A DNA stretch of 14,583 bases from an uncultured Eubacteriales bacterium (lineage in GTDB: Bacteria > Bacillota > Clostridia > Oscillospirales > QAMX01). How positions within the stretch are numbered: the first letter of the stretch is position 1; every line of letters starts with the position of its first letter. The notes below the pieces were generated by a model. The model was not told the DNA's origin, made no database searches, and worked only from the letters and a program-made list of their open reading frames with translations. Location: positions 1 through 14,583 of the forward strand of contig URVL01000046.1 of the NCBI GenBank assembly GCA_900551265.1. Reading direction: 5' to 3'. This document shows, piece by piece, positions 6,486 through 14,583 of this stretch. The position numbers were made by a program, and so were the translations under genes.

Positions 6486-7154
6486 ATGCGAAAATTAGAA
6501 ATTCAGGACAATAACTCCCTGCGTGCGAATGTATTTAAGGAGCTCGAGCAGGCAATTTTAAACGGCAGTTTTTCACCCGGCGACAGCCTGATCGAACAAC
6601 GGCTTTCGGCAGAGCTGGGCGTCAGCCGCACGCCTGTACGGGAGGCGCTCCGGCAACTGGAGTTGGAGGGACTCGTTAAAACCATTCCCAACAAAGGGGC
6701 TGTCGTCATTGGCGTCTCTGCCAAGGATATTTTGGACATCTATTCCATACGAATGAAAATTGAGTCTCTTGCTGCACGTTGGGCCGCAACCAATATTACG
6801 GATGATGAACTGGGTGCGTTGCGTGAAGTCGTAGAATTGCAAACGTTTTATGTAAGCCGCGGCGACGCCATGCAGGTTTGGAACCTGGATACGCGCTTTC
6901 ATGAAATTATTTTTGAAGCCTGCCGTTCCCGGCCTTTGCGTCATACCCTGTCCAATTTTCATCATTATATCCAGAAAGCGCGCGAGCTCTCGTTCAAAAC
7001 GGCCGGACGTGCACGTCTTTCCGTAGAGGAACACCGCGCCATCCTTGAGGCGATCGCAGCGCATGACCCCGATGAAGCGGAGCGCCTTACGGCGTTGCAC
7101 ATTTCCATGGCACGCGAAAATGTTGCCGGCAACTTGGGAGAGGTGAAAGGATGA
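6486..7154 (+). CDS. GntR-family regulator, FadR/FCD subfamily
   Basis: A 222-residue transcription factor. The winged helix-turn-helix occupies about residues 10-75, with the classical LGVSRTPVREALRQLELEGLV. The all-helical FCD ligand-binding domain follows (about 80-210). The usual metal-binding set of that domain is present: Asp135 and His139 (NLDTRFHE), His183 (EEHRAIL) and His205 (TALHISM). Such domains bind organic acids or sugar acids, usually through the metal. The start has GAGGTGA upstream. It ends in an ATGA overlap with the small exported protein gene, so the two are translated together. This is unusual, because FCD regulators normally sit beside catabolic enzymes, and none is present here. 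The permease at 3809 is the only nearby organic-acid-type gene; a link is speculation. Confidence 0.92.
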   Translation: MRKLEIQDNNSLRANVFKELEQAILNGSFSPGDSLIEQRLSAELGVSRTPVREALRQLELEGLVKTIPNKGAVVIGVSAKDILDIYSIRMKIESLAARWAATNITDDELGALREVVELQTFYVSRGDAMQVWNLDTRFHEIIFEACRSRPLRHTLSNFHHYIQKARELSFKTAGRARLSVEEHRAILEAIAAHDPDEAERLTALHISMARENVAGNLGEVKG

Positions 7155-7543
7155 GCACCAGAACAAAGCTGCTTCTTTCCGCATTCGCATGCATATTATG
7201 TATCGTCATCGTTTTATCGACGGACATATCTCATCAACCATTTGAGCGTCTTGCAGCGGATGACATTACATCTTTTGAAATTGAAACCAATATCGGCGTA
7301 ACCGCTGTGATCTCCGATGATGAAGAAATCTCGGTATTGACGGATATTTTAAGACGTCTGACCGTTTTGCATAATGTCGACGCACAGGGAGAAACACTGG
7401 CAAGTTATTCTATTTATACACAGGACGGCAAAAATTACGAGCTTGCGGTATACGACGGGTTTATTTCTTTAGACGGCATTACCTGTTCTGCCGACGTTGC
7501 GTACACCGACGAACTTTACGAATTTGCAAAACGATTTGCCTGA
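7151..7543 (+). CDS. Small exported or membrane-anchored protein of unknown function
   Basis: A 130-residue protein I cannot assign to a family. Residues about 6-24 form a hydrophobic segment after a short positive N-terminus (MSTRTK), so it is either secreted or anchored with its C-terminal domain outside. There is a cysteine inside this segment, but no convincing lipobox. The rest (about 30-130) is acidic and looks beta-rich with a helical end, like a small compact domain. Its start overlaps the GntR stop (ATGA at 7151-7154), with AAAGG just upstream. The next gene follows after 66 bases. The co-expression with a regulator and a glycosyltransferase is real; the function is not known. Confidence 0.8.
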   Translation: MSTRTKLLLSAFACILCIVIVLSTDISHQPFERLAADDITSFEIETNIGVTAVISDDEEISVLTDILRRLTVLHNVDAQGETLASYSIYTQDGKNYELAVYDGFISLDGITCSADVAYTDELYEFAKRFA

Positions 7544-7609
7544 CACAAAGTCGACGCCTTTTGCATATGCTGGTAAGGAGAACTTTCCGCTATGCAGGAG
7601 GCTGTTTTT

Positions 7610-8713
7610 ATGGGCAACTATCGGGTGTGTGTCTATGCAATTGCAAAGAATGAGGAACAGTTTGTCCGCCGTTGGGTGACATCTATGCGCGAAGCGGACG
7701 AAATATACGTCTTGGATACAGGGTCAACGGATCAAACGGTTGAGCTCTTAACCGGTCTCGGTGTGCACGTCACCAAAGAAGAAATCCATCCATGGCGTTT
7801 TGATACCGCACGAAATCGTTCCCTCGCACTTGTTCCGGAAGACTGCGATATCTGCGTGTGTACCGATCTCGACGAGTTTTTTACACCGGGCTGGCGCGAG
7901 CAAATCGAACGCGCCTGGCAGGCAGGCGCAACACGTGTCCGGTACCGCTATGTTTGGAACTATTTGCCCGACGGGCGCGAGGGAACCGTATTCTGGCCTG
8001 ATAAAATCCACGCGCGTCATGGCTATGAATGGCGTAATCCCGTTCACGAGATCCTGATACGTACAAACGCCACACGGGAAGTTGTTGCGACCGCGCAAAA
8101 CGTTACGCTGGAGCATCATGCGGATCCGTCAAAGTCACGGGGGCAATATCTCCCGCTCCTGGAACTCTCCGTACAGGAAAATCCACACGACGATCGCAAT
8201 GTACATTATCTTGGGCGAGAGTATATGTTTCACGGGCGTTATGAAGACTGTATTCGCATGCTGCAGTACCATCTTACCATGCCGGAATCCCGCTGGGACG
8301 CGGAACGCTGTGCATCCATGCGATTTATTGCGCGCTCCTATACGGCGCTTGGCAACAGGCAGGAAGCAAAACGTTGGCTACTGCGTGCCGTTGCGGAAGC
8401 GCCATATCTGCGGGAACCATATGTTGAGCTTGCCTCGCAGCTCTATCTTGATGAAAACTGGGCGGCGCTTGCAGCTACATGTGAAGCGGCGCTTTCCATC
8501 CGGGAACGGCCACAAATTTATATCAACGAACCCATGGCCTGGGGCGAGCTACCGTATGATCTCGCCTCTATAGCCTGGTATCATCTCGGGCAATATGACA
8601 GCGCGCTGTACCGAGGAGAGGCCGCACTTTTACTTGCTCCTGACGATGAACGCATTCGTAAAAATGTTGAAATTTTCCGCGCTCTTGCAGACAAAAAGGA
8701 TTCCACAATATAA
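7610..8713 (+). CDS. GT2-type glycosyltransferase with C-terminal TPR-like repeats
   Basis: A 367-residue cytoplasmic protein. The N-terminal half is a GT-A fold glycosyltransferase of family 2. It begins with VCVYAIAKNEE, continues with VLDTGSTD (residues 34-41) and has the metal/nucleotide-sugar motif DLD at 86-88. The acceptor-side segment GYEWRNPVHEIL is near 138-150. The C-terminal half (about 190-360) consists of helical hairpins of TPR type (for example MFHGRYEDCIRML, TALGNRQEAKRWLL, HLGQYDSALYRGEAALLL). Proteins of this architecture, including the SunS type, glycosylate peptides or proteins, with the TPRs holding the acceptor. The start at 7610 has a perfect AGGAGG (7596-7601) with an 8-base spacer; an in-frame ATG at 7592 is an alternative. 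The acceptor is unknown. Confidence 0.85.
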   Translation: MGNYRVCVYAIAKNEEQFVRRWVTSMREADEIYVLDTGSTDQTVELLTGLGVHVTKEEIHPWRFDTARNRSLALVPEDCDICVCTDLDEFFTPGWREQIERAWQAGATRVRYRYVWNYLPDGREGTVFWPDKIHARHGYEWRNPVHEILIRTNATREVVATAQNVTLEHHADPSKSRGQYLPLLELSVQENPHDDRNVHYLGREYMFHGRYEDCIRMLQYHLTMPESRWDAERCASMRFIARSYTALGNRQEAKRWLLRAVAEAPYLREPYVELASQLYLDENWAALAATCEAALSIRERPQIYINEPMAWGELPYDLASIAWYHLGQYDSALYRGEAALLLAPDDERIRKNVEIFRALADKKDSTI

Positions 8714-8715
8714 GG

Positions 8716-8756
8716 AAGGCCCCGTCTTTGTTATTTCACAAAGCGGGGCCTTTTTT
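8716..8756 (+). terminator. Intrinsic terminator of the GntR-glycosyltransferase group
   Basis: AAGGCCCCG (8716-8724) pairs with CGGGGCCTT (8744-8752). Inside it CTTTGT pairs with ACAAAG across a single-base bulge. The stem runs into six T residues (8751-8756). It begins three bases after the glycosyltransferase stop. For the opposite strand there is no good T-run. Confidence 0.92.
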
Positions 8757-8785
8757 AGGGCCAGTCAAAAAACCGTTTTCACAAA

Positions 8786-11218
8786 TTACTGTACGTACTG
8801 ACGCACGGCATAGTACATCCGCATGAGCACGTTCTGCTTTTTCAATGTCTCGCGCCGCAGTTCCCTCGTATAGCGATACATGGCAACAACCTCCGGGCGT
8901 GTAGCGTTCCTTTCTGCGTAACGGATCTCCATAAAAAGCATCGCCGCCTCCGACAGTTTCATATCGGAATAGTCAAAGTCAGGTCCGGCACGCTGGACAT
9001 ATTCCAAAAGTGTTTCATCCTTACGAATACGCGCGCCGGTAATTGCCACGCAGCGGAGGATTTCCTGCATCAAAATATGTATTTTTTCATTATCAGATGC
9101 GCGATTATATCGCTTTGCCCTGATCCGGCGAGAGGCGAACAGCGCCGCCACCCCAAGCACCAGAATTAGAATTGCCAAAACAATTGCTGTCGTTGTCCAG
9201 AACCGCTGCATTTGTGCCCGGCGCAAAGCCTCGAGCTCCGCCAGCTCGGCGGCACTGGGGCCGTCGTTTTCCGGTAAAACCGAAGGTTCAGTCTGCTCTT
9301 CCACCGGCGGGATTTCAGGCACCGTTGGCGCAGAACTTCCCGCCCCCGTTAGGCGGCGCGTCCATTCCTGACTGCGTCCCATGCCGAAACCCGGCGTTGG
9401 TTCAATGGTAATCCAGCCGTAACCTTCCAGGTAAATCTCTGTCCATGCATGTACGTTCTGGTTGGTAATTTCCGCCACATCACGAGACCGAAGCGTCTCC
9501 CCTACTGTGACGCCCTCGACATAACGCGCAGGCAGGCCGACGCATCGGGCGAGCACCGCTGCCGCCGTGGCATAGTAAGTACAATAGCCCTCGGTAGCGT
9601 CAAACAAAAACCAATCTACAAAATCCCTTCCTTCCGGAAATACGGGAGGCGTCAGCGAGTACTGATAAGTTTCCTTGAAATAATCTTCAATGGCAAGAAT
9701 TTTATCGTAGTCCGTCTCGCACGCTTCGGTGATTTCCTGCGCGAGTTCATACACCCGGGACGGAAGCGTTTCCGGAAGCTGCAGATACACCTCTCGGATG
9801 GTACGCGCGCGTTCTGCCAGAAGGTCGGCAATATCCTCATTAAAGAGATCGGGGTCCGGCCTGTTGACCGCCGAAATCAGCGTGCGAACGGCGCTGCCAC
9901 TACGCTGCTCCAGGCTCGAAAAATCCGTATTGTCATCGGCATATCGAAAATCCGTCAGGCTGCGCAAATATTCGATCAGCGTCGGGCTGCCCCAGTTTGT
10001 CTCAAAATACGCCGTCGTATAATTCAAGCCTCTCATCTGCATGTTCTGGAAACGAAAATTCGAACCGTACTGCGAATAATTTGCCCGTCCCTCTGTCTCT
10101 ATCTGGCTGAGCGGAGCGGCATACAACACACTCTTTGTAACGATATCGTCAAATTCAATGGTAAGCGTGGTTCTCTTATAGATATCTTCCCCCTGCTCCG
10201 GCATCAACCCTGAACGCAGCATGGAATATATAAGCTCATATAGCTCAATTTCCGCCTCCCGTTCCGTGAAAGATGTCTCCGACGCATCCTCCCAACCGGC
10301 CCCTGTATAGGTACTGCTGACGCTGCCACGCAAATAAATGGGGGATTTTGTCATGCCGTTCGTTGAGACACGCATCAGAACCGAACGTTCCTCTGCATCA
10401 ACACTGCCCTCCTCATCTGTGAAACTCATACCGCTAAACGTAATCGTAAACTTTTCAGGTATTGCGCCAAACCAGATTTTTAAGGTCGTTTCAACCGTTT
10501 CCATATTGGCCAACAGGTCGCGCACAGGTTGCCAACGGATGGGAGTTTCGAGGGCGGGCAGTAAAACAGCAACCAGAACCAGAAGCACACTGACCGGATA
10601 AAGGAAGAGCCCGGCACTTCGCTTCGATTCCACCCGGTGGCGGTCAAACTGCATATTCACCAGCTCAATGACCGACGATACCAAACATATGCCTATACAC
10701 GCCAGCGGCAATTTTCCAAGGTCAATTCCCAGCACCGGCAGGATCACCACTGCTACCAGCGACAGCGCAGACAACGCCAACCGTGAAACTACATGGAACG
10801 AAAGCGGGTAAAAAAGAATCATGCAGCACACAATTCCAGTAGAGGCAAAGAAAACCGTATAGGCTGGCTGCAACACGGTTTCCGGGTCTTCCCTCATATA
10901 AAGCGTCAACCACGAGAGGGCGTCATGTATCCAATCACGTGCTTCACGCAGAAGTACACGCGCGGAAAAGCCCGCTATTTCCAGAACAATCACCGATGCT
11001 ATTATAATAGCCGCCAATGTCAACCAAAGTGCGGCTTTTTTCCAACAACGGCTAAGCAAAATGGCCAAAACATCCGCCGCCACCGCTGCCACTGCTAAAA
11101 ATGGCAGGCTCACTGAAAGACGAAAGTAGGTATTCAACGCACAGGCCACGGCAAATGTCATGAGTAGAGCCGTAATATTACGAACAAAAAACGCATAACG
11201 GACCTCAGAAGATTTCAT
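8786..11218 (-). CDS. TgpA-like membrane transglutaminase-domain protein
   Basis: An 810-residue protein with the usual architecture of this family. Residues 1-222 contain about six membrane helices. A long extracellular part follows (about 225-670), then a single helix (about 673-695) and a cytoplasmic tail of DUF4129 type. The transglutaminase-like core lies at about 500-615. It has catalytic Cys546 (EGYCTYYATA) and His590 (NVHAWTEIYL), with Glu606 (IEPTPG) at the position where aspartate is classical. Between the core and the last helix is a Pro/Glu-rich linker (about 625-655). Such proteins are thought to act on peptides or proteins at the cell surface; the substrate is unknown. It is the last gene of the MoxR operon. 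Its ATG overlaps the DUF58 stop (ATGA), with GGAGGTG upstream. Confidence 0.9.
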   Translation of the reverse strand: MKSSEVRYAFFVRNITALLMTFAVACALNTYFRLSVSLPFLAVAAVAADVLAILLSRCWKKAALWLTLAAIIIASVIVLEIAGFSARVLLREARDWIHDALSWLTLYMREDPETVLQPAYTVFFASTGIVCCMILFYPLSFHVVSRLALSALSLVAVVILPVLGIDLGKLPLACIGICLVSSVIELVNMQFDRHRVESKRSAGLFLYPVSVLLVLVAVLLPALETPIRWQPVRDLLANMETVETTLKIWFGAIPEKFTITFSGMSFTDEEGSVDAEERSVLMRVSTNGMTKSPIYLRGSVSSTYTGAGWEDASETSFTEREAEIELYELIYSMLRSGLMPEQGEDIYKRTTLTIEFDDIVTKSVLYAAPLSQIETEGRANYSQYGSNFRFQNMQMRGLNYTTAYFETNWGSPTLIEYLRSLTDFRYADDNTDFSSLEQRSGSAVRTLISAVNRPDPDLFNEDIADLLAERARTIREVYLQLPETLPSRVYELAQEITEACETDYDKILAIEDYFKETYQYSLTPPVFPEGRDFVDWFLFDATEGYCTYYATAAAVLARCVGLPARYVEGVTVGETLRSRDVAEITNQNVHAWTEIYLEGYGWITIEPTPGFGMGRSQEWTRRLTGAGSSAPTVPEIPPVEEQTEPSVLPENDGPSAAELAELEALRRAQMQRFWTTTAIVLAILILVLGVAALFASRRIRAKRYNRASDNEKIHILMQEILRCVAITGARIRKDETLLEYVQRAGPDFDYSDMKLSEAAMLFMEIRYAERNATRPEVVAMYRYTRELRRETLKKQNVLMRMYYAVRQYVQ

Positions 11219-12426
11219 ATGACACCTCCCGAGACATTCTGTTCGAAAACATCCACAAAGTCGCGGTCGCGCTGAATTTGTACTACCTGCACAGACGCCT
11301 CGTTCAGATAGGTAAAGATTTGCCGTTCTTCCTGCGCCAATGCATCGCTTATAAAAACGACTGTCACCTCGTTTCCGCGCGACATTGCCCGAACCGCAGC
11401 GCTGTATAAGGCGCCATCCAACGCATGCGTAACGACAATGTAATGATACACACCGTCCTCACGCTCCAAGGTGCAGTCTATCAGTGCCCCCGCCCCGTTT
11501 TCCGCAGTAAACGTCATCCGCCCACACAGGGCATAAAACATGTCAAAGTCCTGCGGCGTACGAGCAGAAACCTTTTCAATCTCCTTTTTCTCACAGAAAT
11601 AGACGTCGCACGGCATATGATGTGAAAGGCAGTAATCTGCCATGGAAATGGTGCTCTCGATTAATTTATCTTCCGTACCGCCACGTTCCATCCAGTCTCG
11701 TAAGCCGGTTGGCCTTAAATCCAGGCAAAGTAACACGCCCTGCTTCATACTTTCCGTATACTGCCGGCTCATCAGCTCTCCACGCCGTGCCGTTGCTTTC
11801 CAGTGAATCAGGCGGCGAGAGTCGCCGGGCACATACTTTCTCATTTCCACATCCAGTTCTTCTCCCGCCGCATGCGTACGGAACAGTACGCTCTTAGCGT
11901 CCTCGTCCAACGGTAGGATATTTAACCTGGCCAATTGTACTCTCCGCGGCAAAACCGTTACACTGCTGTCCGCGCGTATGGGATAGGAGAGCTTGAACAG
12001 ATTAAAAAGATCTGTAATTTCAATGGCACGTGCGCCCACATTGTAAACACCACGAAAGTTGCAGCGCAACTGCGTGTCCATCGAAACACTTTCGCCGGGC
12101 AGCAAGCAGTAATTCATCGATTGTTCCGTACCCTCAACAGTCGACAATCCGGTAAAAAAAAGAATTCTCAAATTTTGATAGGAAAGAAAATCTTCATTTG
12201 CCACACGGAGCGTATAAGCCGAGGACTCTCCTTTTACCAGTACTGTGTGCTCAATCTTCTGATATACTTTTACGCGCAAATATACGTAAACTGTATAAAG
12301 CAAGGAAACAATCGGGATGAAAAGTGTCAGATAAAAGAGTGCGTAAGGAATGTTCCCTCCATAAAAACTTGCAAAGACGCCGGTGCCAACAATTACGGCG
12401 GCTAATATCAGTCGGTTGCGCAGCAT
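11215..12426 (-). CDS. DUF58 domain-containing membrane protein
   Basis: A 403-residue protein with two N-terminal membrane helices (about 5-22 and 28-50). A beta-rich domain follows, then the DUF58 signature YVPGDSRRLIHWKATARRGELMSRQY (about 198-223). The C-terminal part has the fold expected of a von Willebrand A-like domain, with VLLCLDLRPTG near 230-241 as its first strand. The DxSxS metal site of true VWA domains is not evident. In MoxR operons this protein is believed to be a partner of the ATPase. It begins 21 bases after the MoxR stop and overlaps the transglutaminase start by 4 bases. The ribosome binding site is GGTGG or GAGGGG upstream of the ATG at 12426. Confidence 0.9.
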   Translation of the reverse strand: MLRNRLILAAVIVGTGVFASFYGGNIPYALFYLTLFIPIVSLLYTVYVYLRVKVYQKIEHTVLVKGESSAYTLRVANEDFLSYQNLRILFFTGLSTVEGTEQSMNYCLLPGESVSMDTQLRCNFRGVYNVGARAIEITDLFNLFKLSYPIRADSSVTVLPRRVQLARLNILPLDEDAKSVLFRTHAAGEELDVEMRKYVPGDSRRLIHWKATARRGELMSRQYTESMKQGVLLCLDLRPTGLRDWMERGGTEDKLIESTISMADYCLSHHMPCDVYFCEKKEIEKVSARTPQDFDMFYALCGRMTFTAENGAGALIDCTLEREDGVYHYIVVTHALDGALYSAAVRAMSRGNEVTVVFISDALAQEERQIFTYLNEASVQVVQIQRDRDFVDVFEQNVSGGVI

Positions 12427-12447
12427 TGATCCACCAACCCCTCAATT

Positions 12448-13383
12448 TTAAAGTACCGGAACTTTGCACTTGGACAATATCTCATCCATGACCGTTTTCG
12501 CAGTCTGATGTCCCAAACGCGCTTCCGGCGTCAGAACAAGGCGGTGATAAATCACCGGCGCAACCATGCCCTTTACGTCGTCCGGAATCACAAAGTCACG
12601 TCCCTGTATCGCGGCGGTGGCCTGTGCCGCATGTGCCAGCGCAATGCTGGCGCGCGGGCTGGCGCCCAGTGAGAGCGAACCGTGCGTTCTCGTTGCCGCG
12701 ACAACCTGCACAATATATTCCATAATATCGGGGTGAACACCAACCTCACGGACCGCTTTTTGCATGGCTAAGACAGTCTCACCATCCACGACGGGTAGCA
12801 GTTCATTCAGCGGTTCTGCGCTGATATAACGCGCCAGCATGGTACACTCGTCCTCAGACGCAGGGTAACCAATAGAAAGCTTCAGCATAAAACGGTCCAG
12901 CTGAGCCTCAGGGAGATTATACGTACCCAAATAGTCTACAGGATTTTGCGTTGCGATCACCATAAAGGGAGACGGCAGTGGATAGGTTGTACCGTCCACC
13001 GTGACCTGACCTTCCTCCATAGCCTCAAGCAAACTGGCCTGCGTTTTTGGAGATGTGCGGTTGATCTCATCCGCCAAAATGATGTTGTTCATGACAGCGC
13101 CTTTTGAAAATGTAAAACTCCCGCTTTGCATATTGTAAACCGATACGCCCGTCACATCACTTGGCAGGGTATCCGGCGTAAACTGTATGCGTGTAAAGCC
13201 GCAATCGATCGTCTTGGCCAGGGCGTTCGCCAGCGTTGTTTTACCGACACCCGGCACATCCTCCACCAAGATGTGACCTCCGGCAAGGAGCGCCGTCAGA
13301 ACAAGTTCTACCGTACGGTGCTTTCCCACCAAAACTTTTTCAATATTTTCCGCCAATCCCCGCGCTATACTTTTTACATCCAT
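12448..13383 (-). CDS. MoxR-family AAA+ ATPase
   Basis: An ATPase of 311 residues (counted from 13383) thought to act as a chaperone that remodels or activates partner proteins encoded next to it. Walker A is VPGVGKTT (43-50). Walker B is IILADEIN (101-108), with Asp105 and Glu106. Sensor 1 is the Asn in ATQNP (147), and EAQLDRF carries the arginine finger (164). The C-terminal helical lid contains the MoxR-typical SLGASPRASIALAHAAQA and FVIPDDVK. The start is uncertain: ATG 13383 has GGTGGTGA upstream and begins at the conserved MDVKSIA. ATG 13389 and TTG 13398 are in frame but poorly spaced. It is the first gene of the operon, followed by DUF58 and the transglutaminase-like gene, the standard order for this cassette. 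Confidence 0.93.
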   Translation of the reverse strand: MDVKSIARGLAENIEKVLVGKHRTVELVLTALLAGGHILVEDVPGVGKTTLANALAKTIDCGFTRIQFTPDTLPSDVTGVSVYNMQSGSFTFSKGAVMNNIILADEINRTSPKTQASLLEAMEEGQVTVDGTTYPLPSPFMVIATQNPVDYLGTYNLPEAQLDRFMLKLSIGYPASEDECTMLARYISAEPLNELLPVVDGETVLAMQKAVREVGVHPDIMEYIVQVVAATRTHGSLSLGASPRASIALAHAAQATAAIQGRDFVIPDDVKGMVAPVIYHRLVLTPEARLGHQTAKTVMDEILSKCKVPVL

Positions 13384-13413
13384 CTCCATCACCACCAACG
13401 TTTAATTATTGTT

Positions 13414-13442
13414 ATTATATACAAATTCAATTCTTTTGTCAA
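13414..13442 (-). promoter_or_regulatory. Consensus promoter of the MoxR operon
   Basis: On the minus strand, TTGACA (13442-13437), a 17-base spacer and TATAAT (13419-13414): perfect in both boxes and in spacing. It implies strong vegetative expression unless a repressor acts. Confidence 0.85.
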
Positions 13443-13517
13443 ATATAAATTCGACAAAAAGCATCAAAAAGTCCTAAGTACATCTCCAATCTGACGGTGT
13501 CAAAAAAAATCCTTTTA

Positions 13518-13526
13518 CATATGATA
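13518..13526 (+). promoter_or_regulatory. Possible sporulation-type -10 element before the collagen-like gene
   Basis: CATATGATA fits the CATAnnnTA pattern of mother-cell sigma factors (sigma E/K). The -35 region is not convincing, so this is a weak call. It would fit a spore-surface protein. No good sigma-A promoter was seen for this gene. Confidence 0.25.
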
Positions 13527-13530
13527 AAGA

Positions 13531-14583
<1,053 letters not shown>

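Noticed and set aside
9449..10213. A 254-codon plus-strand frame opposite the transglutaminase gene
   Set aside because: It is a shadow of the minus-strand gene, whose product has clear domains and catalytic residues; the plus-strand product is basic and featureless.

Overview
The window looks like a chromosomal segment of a Gram-positive, low-to-mid GC Bacillota, most likely a member of Clostridia. The signs are strong AGGAGG-type ribosome binding sites, consensus sigma-A promoters (TTGACA/TATAAT), intrinsic terminators, a DUF1846 gene, an AEC permease, a MoxR/DUF58/transglutaminase operon and a BclA-like collagen gene of the kind found on spore surfaces. No rRNA, tRNA, CRISPR array, insertion sequence or phage gene was seen. 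No species can be named from the sequence alone.

Layout, left to right. (1) Minus strand: an ArsR/SmtB-family metal sensor (14-379) with its own promoter and two operator-like palindromes. A second gene starts at base 5 and runs off the left edge. (2) A gene-free, structured stretch (380-747) holding a likely plus-strand promoter and two identical palindromes 60 bp apart. (3) Plus-strand operon 748-3640: an HSL-type esterase, a condensation-domain-like acyltransferase and a zinc-ribbon protein with six predicted membrane segments (DUF6320-like), tightly packed. (4) Plus-strand AEC-family permease (3809-4744, TTG start), with a terminator-like hairpin in its leader. (5) Minus-strand DUF1846 gene (4801-6285), convergent with the permease and sharing a terminator with it. 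(6) Plus-strand group 6486-8713: a GntR/FCD regulator, a small exported protein of unknown function and a GT2 glycosyltransferase with TPR-like repeats, closed by a strong terminator. (7) Minus-strand operon 13383 to 8786: MoxR AAA+ ATPase, DUF58 protein, TgpA-like membrane transglutaminase. (8) Plus strand, 13580 to the right edge: a collagen-like protein, open at the window end.

How the parts work together. The MoxR/DUF58/transglutaminase trio is a recurring cassette: the ATPase is thought to remodel or activate partner proteins, DUF58 is a membrane-anchored partner, and the third protein displays a transglutaminase/protease-like domain outside the cell. The esterase/acyltransferase/zinc-ribbon trio is probably an acyl-ester forming and cleaving unit whose substrate is unknown. 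It is the best candidate here for an undescribed system. The collagen-like gene shows the most unusual sequence structure: a Cys-rich head, 57 uninterrupted Gly-X-Y triplets, a roughly 50-residue globular insert resembling a carbohydrate-binding module, then a second collagen tract built from a 41-residue module with a built-in break in the triplet phase.
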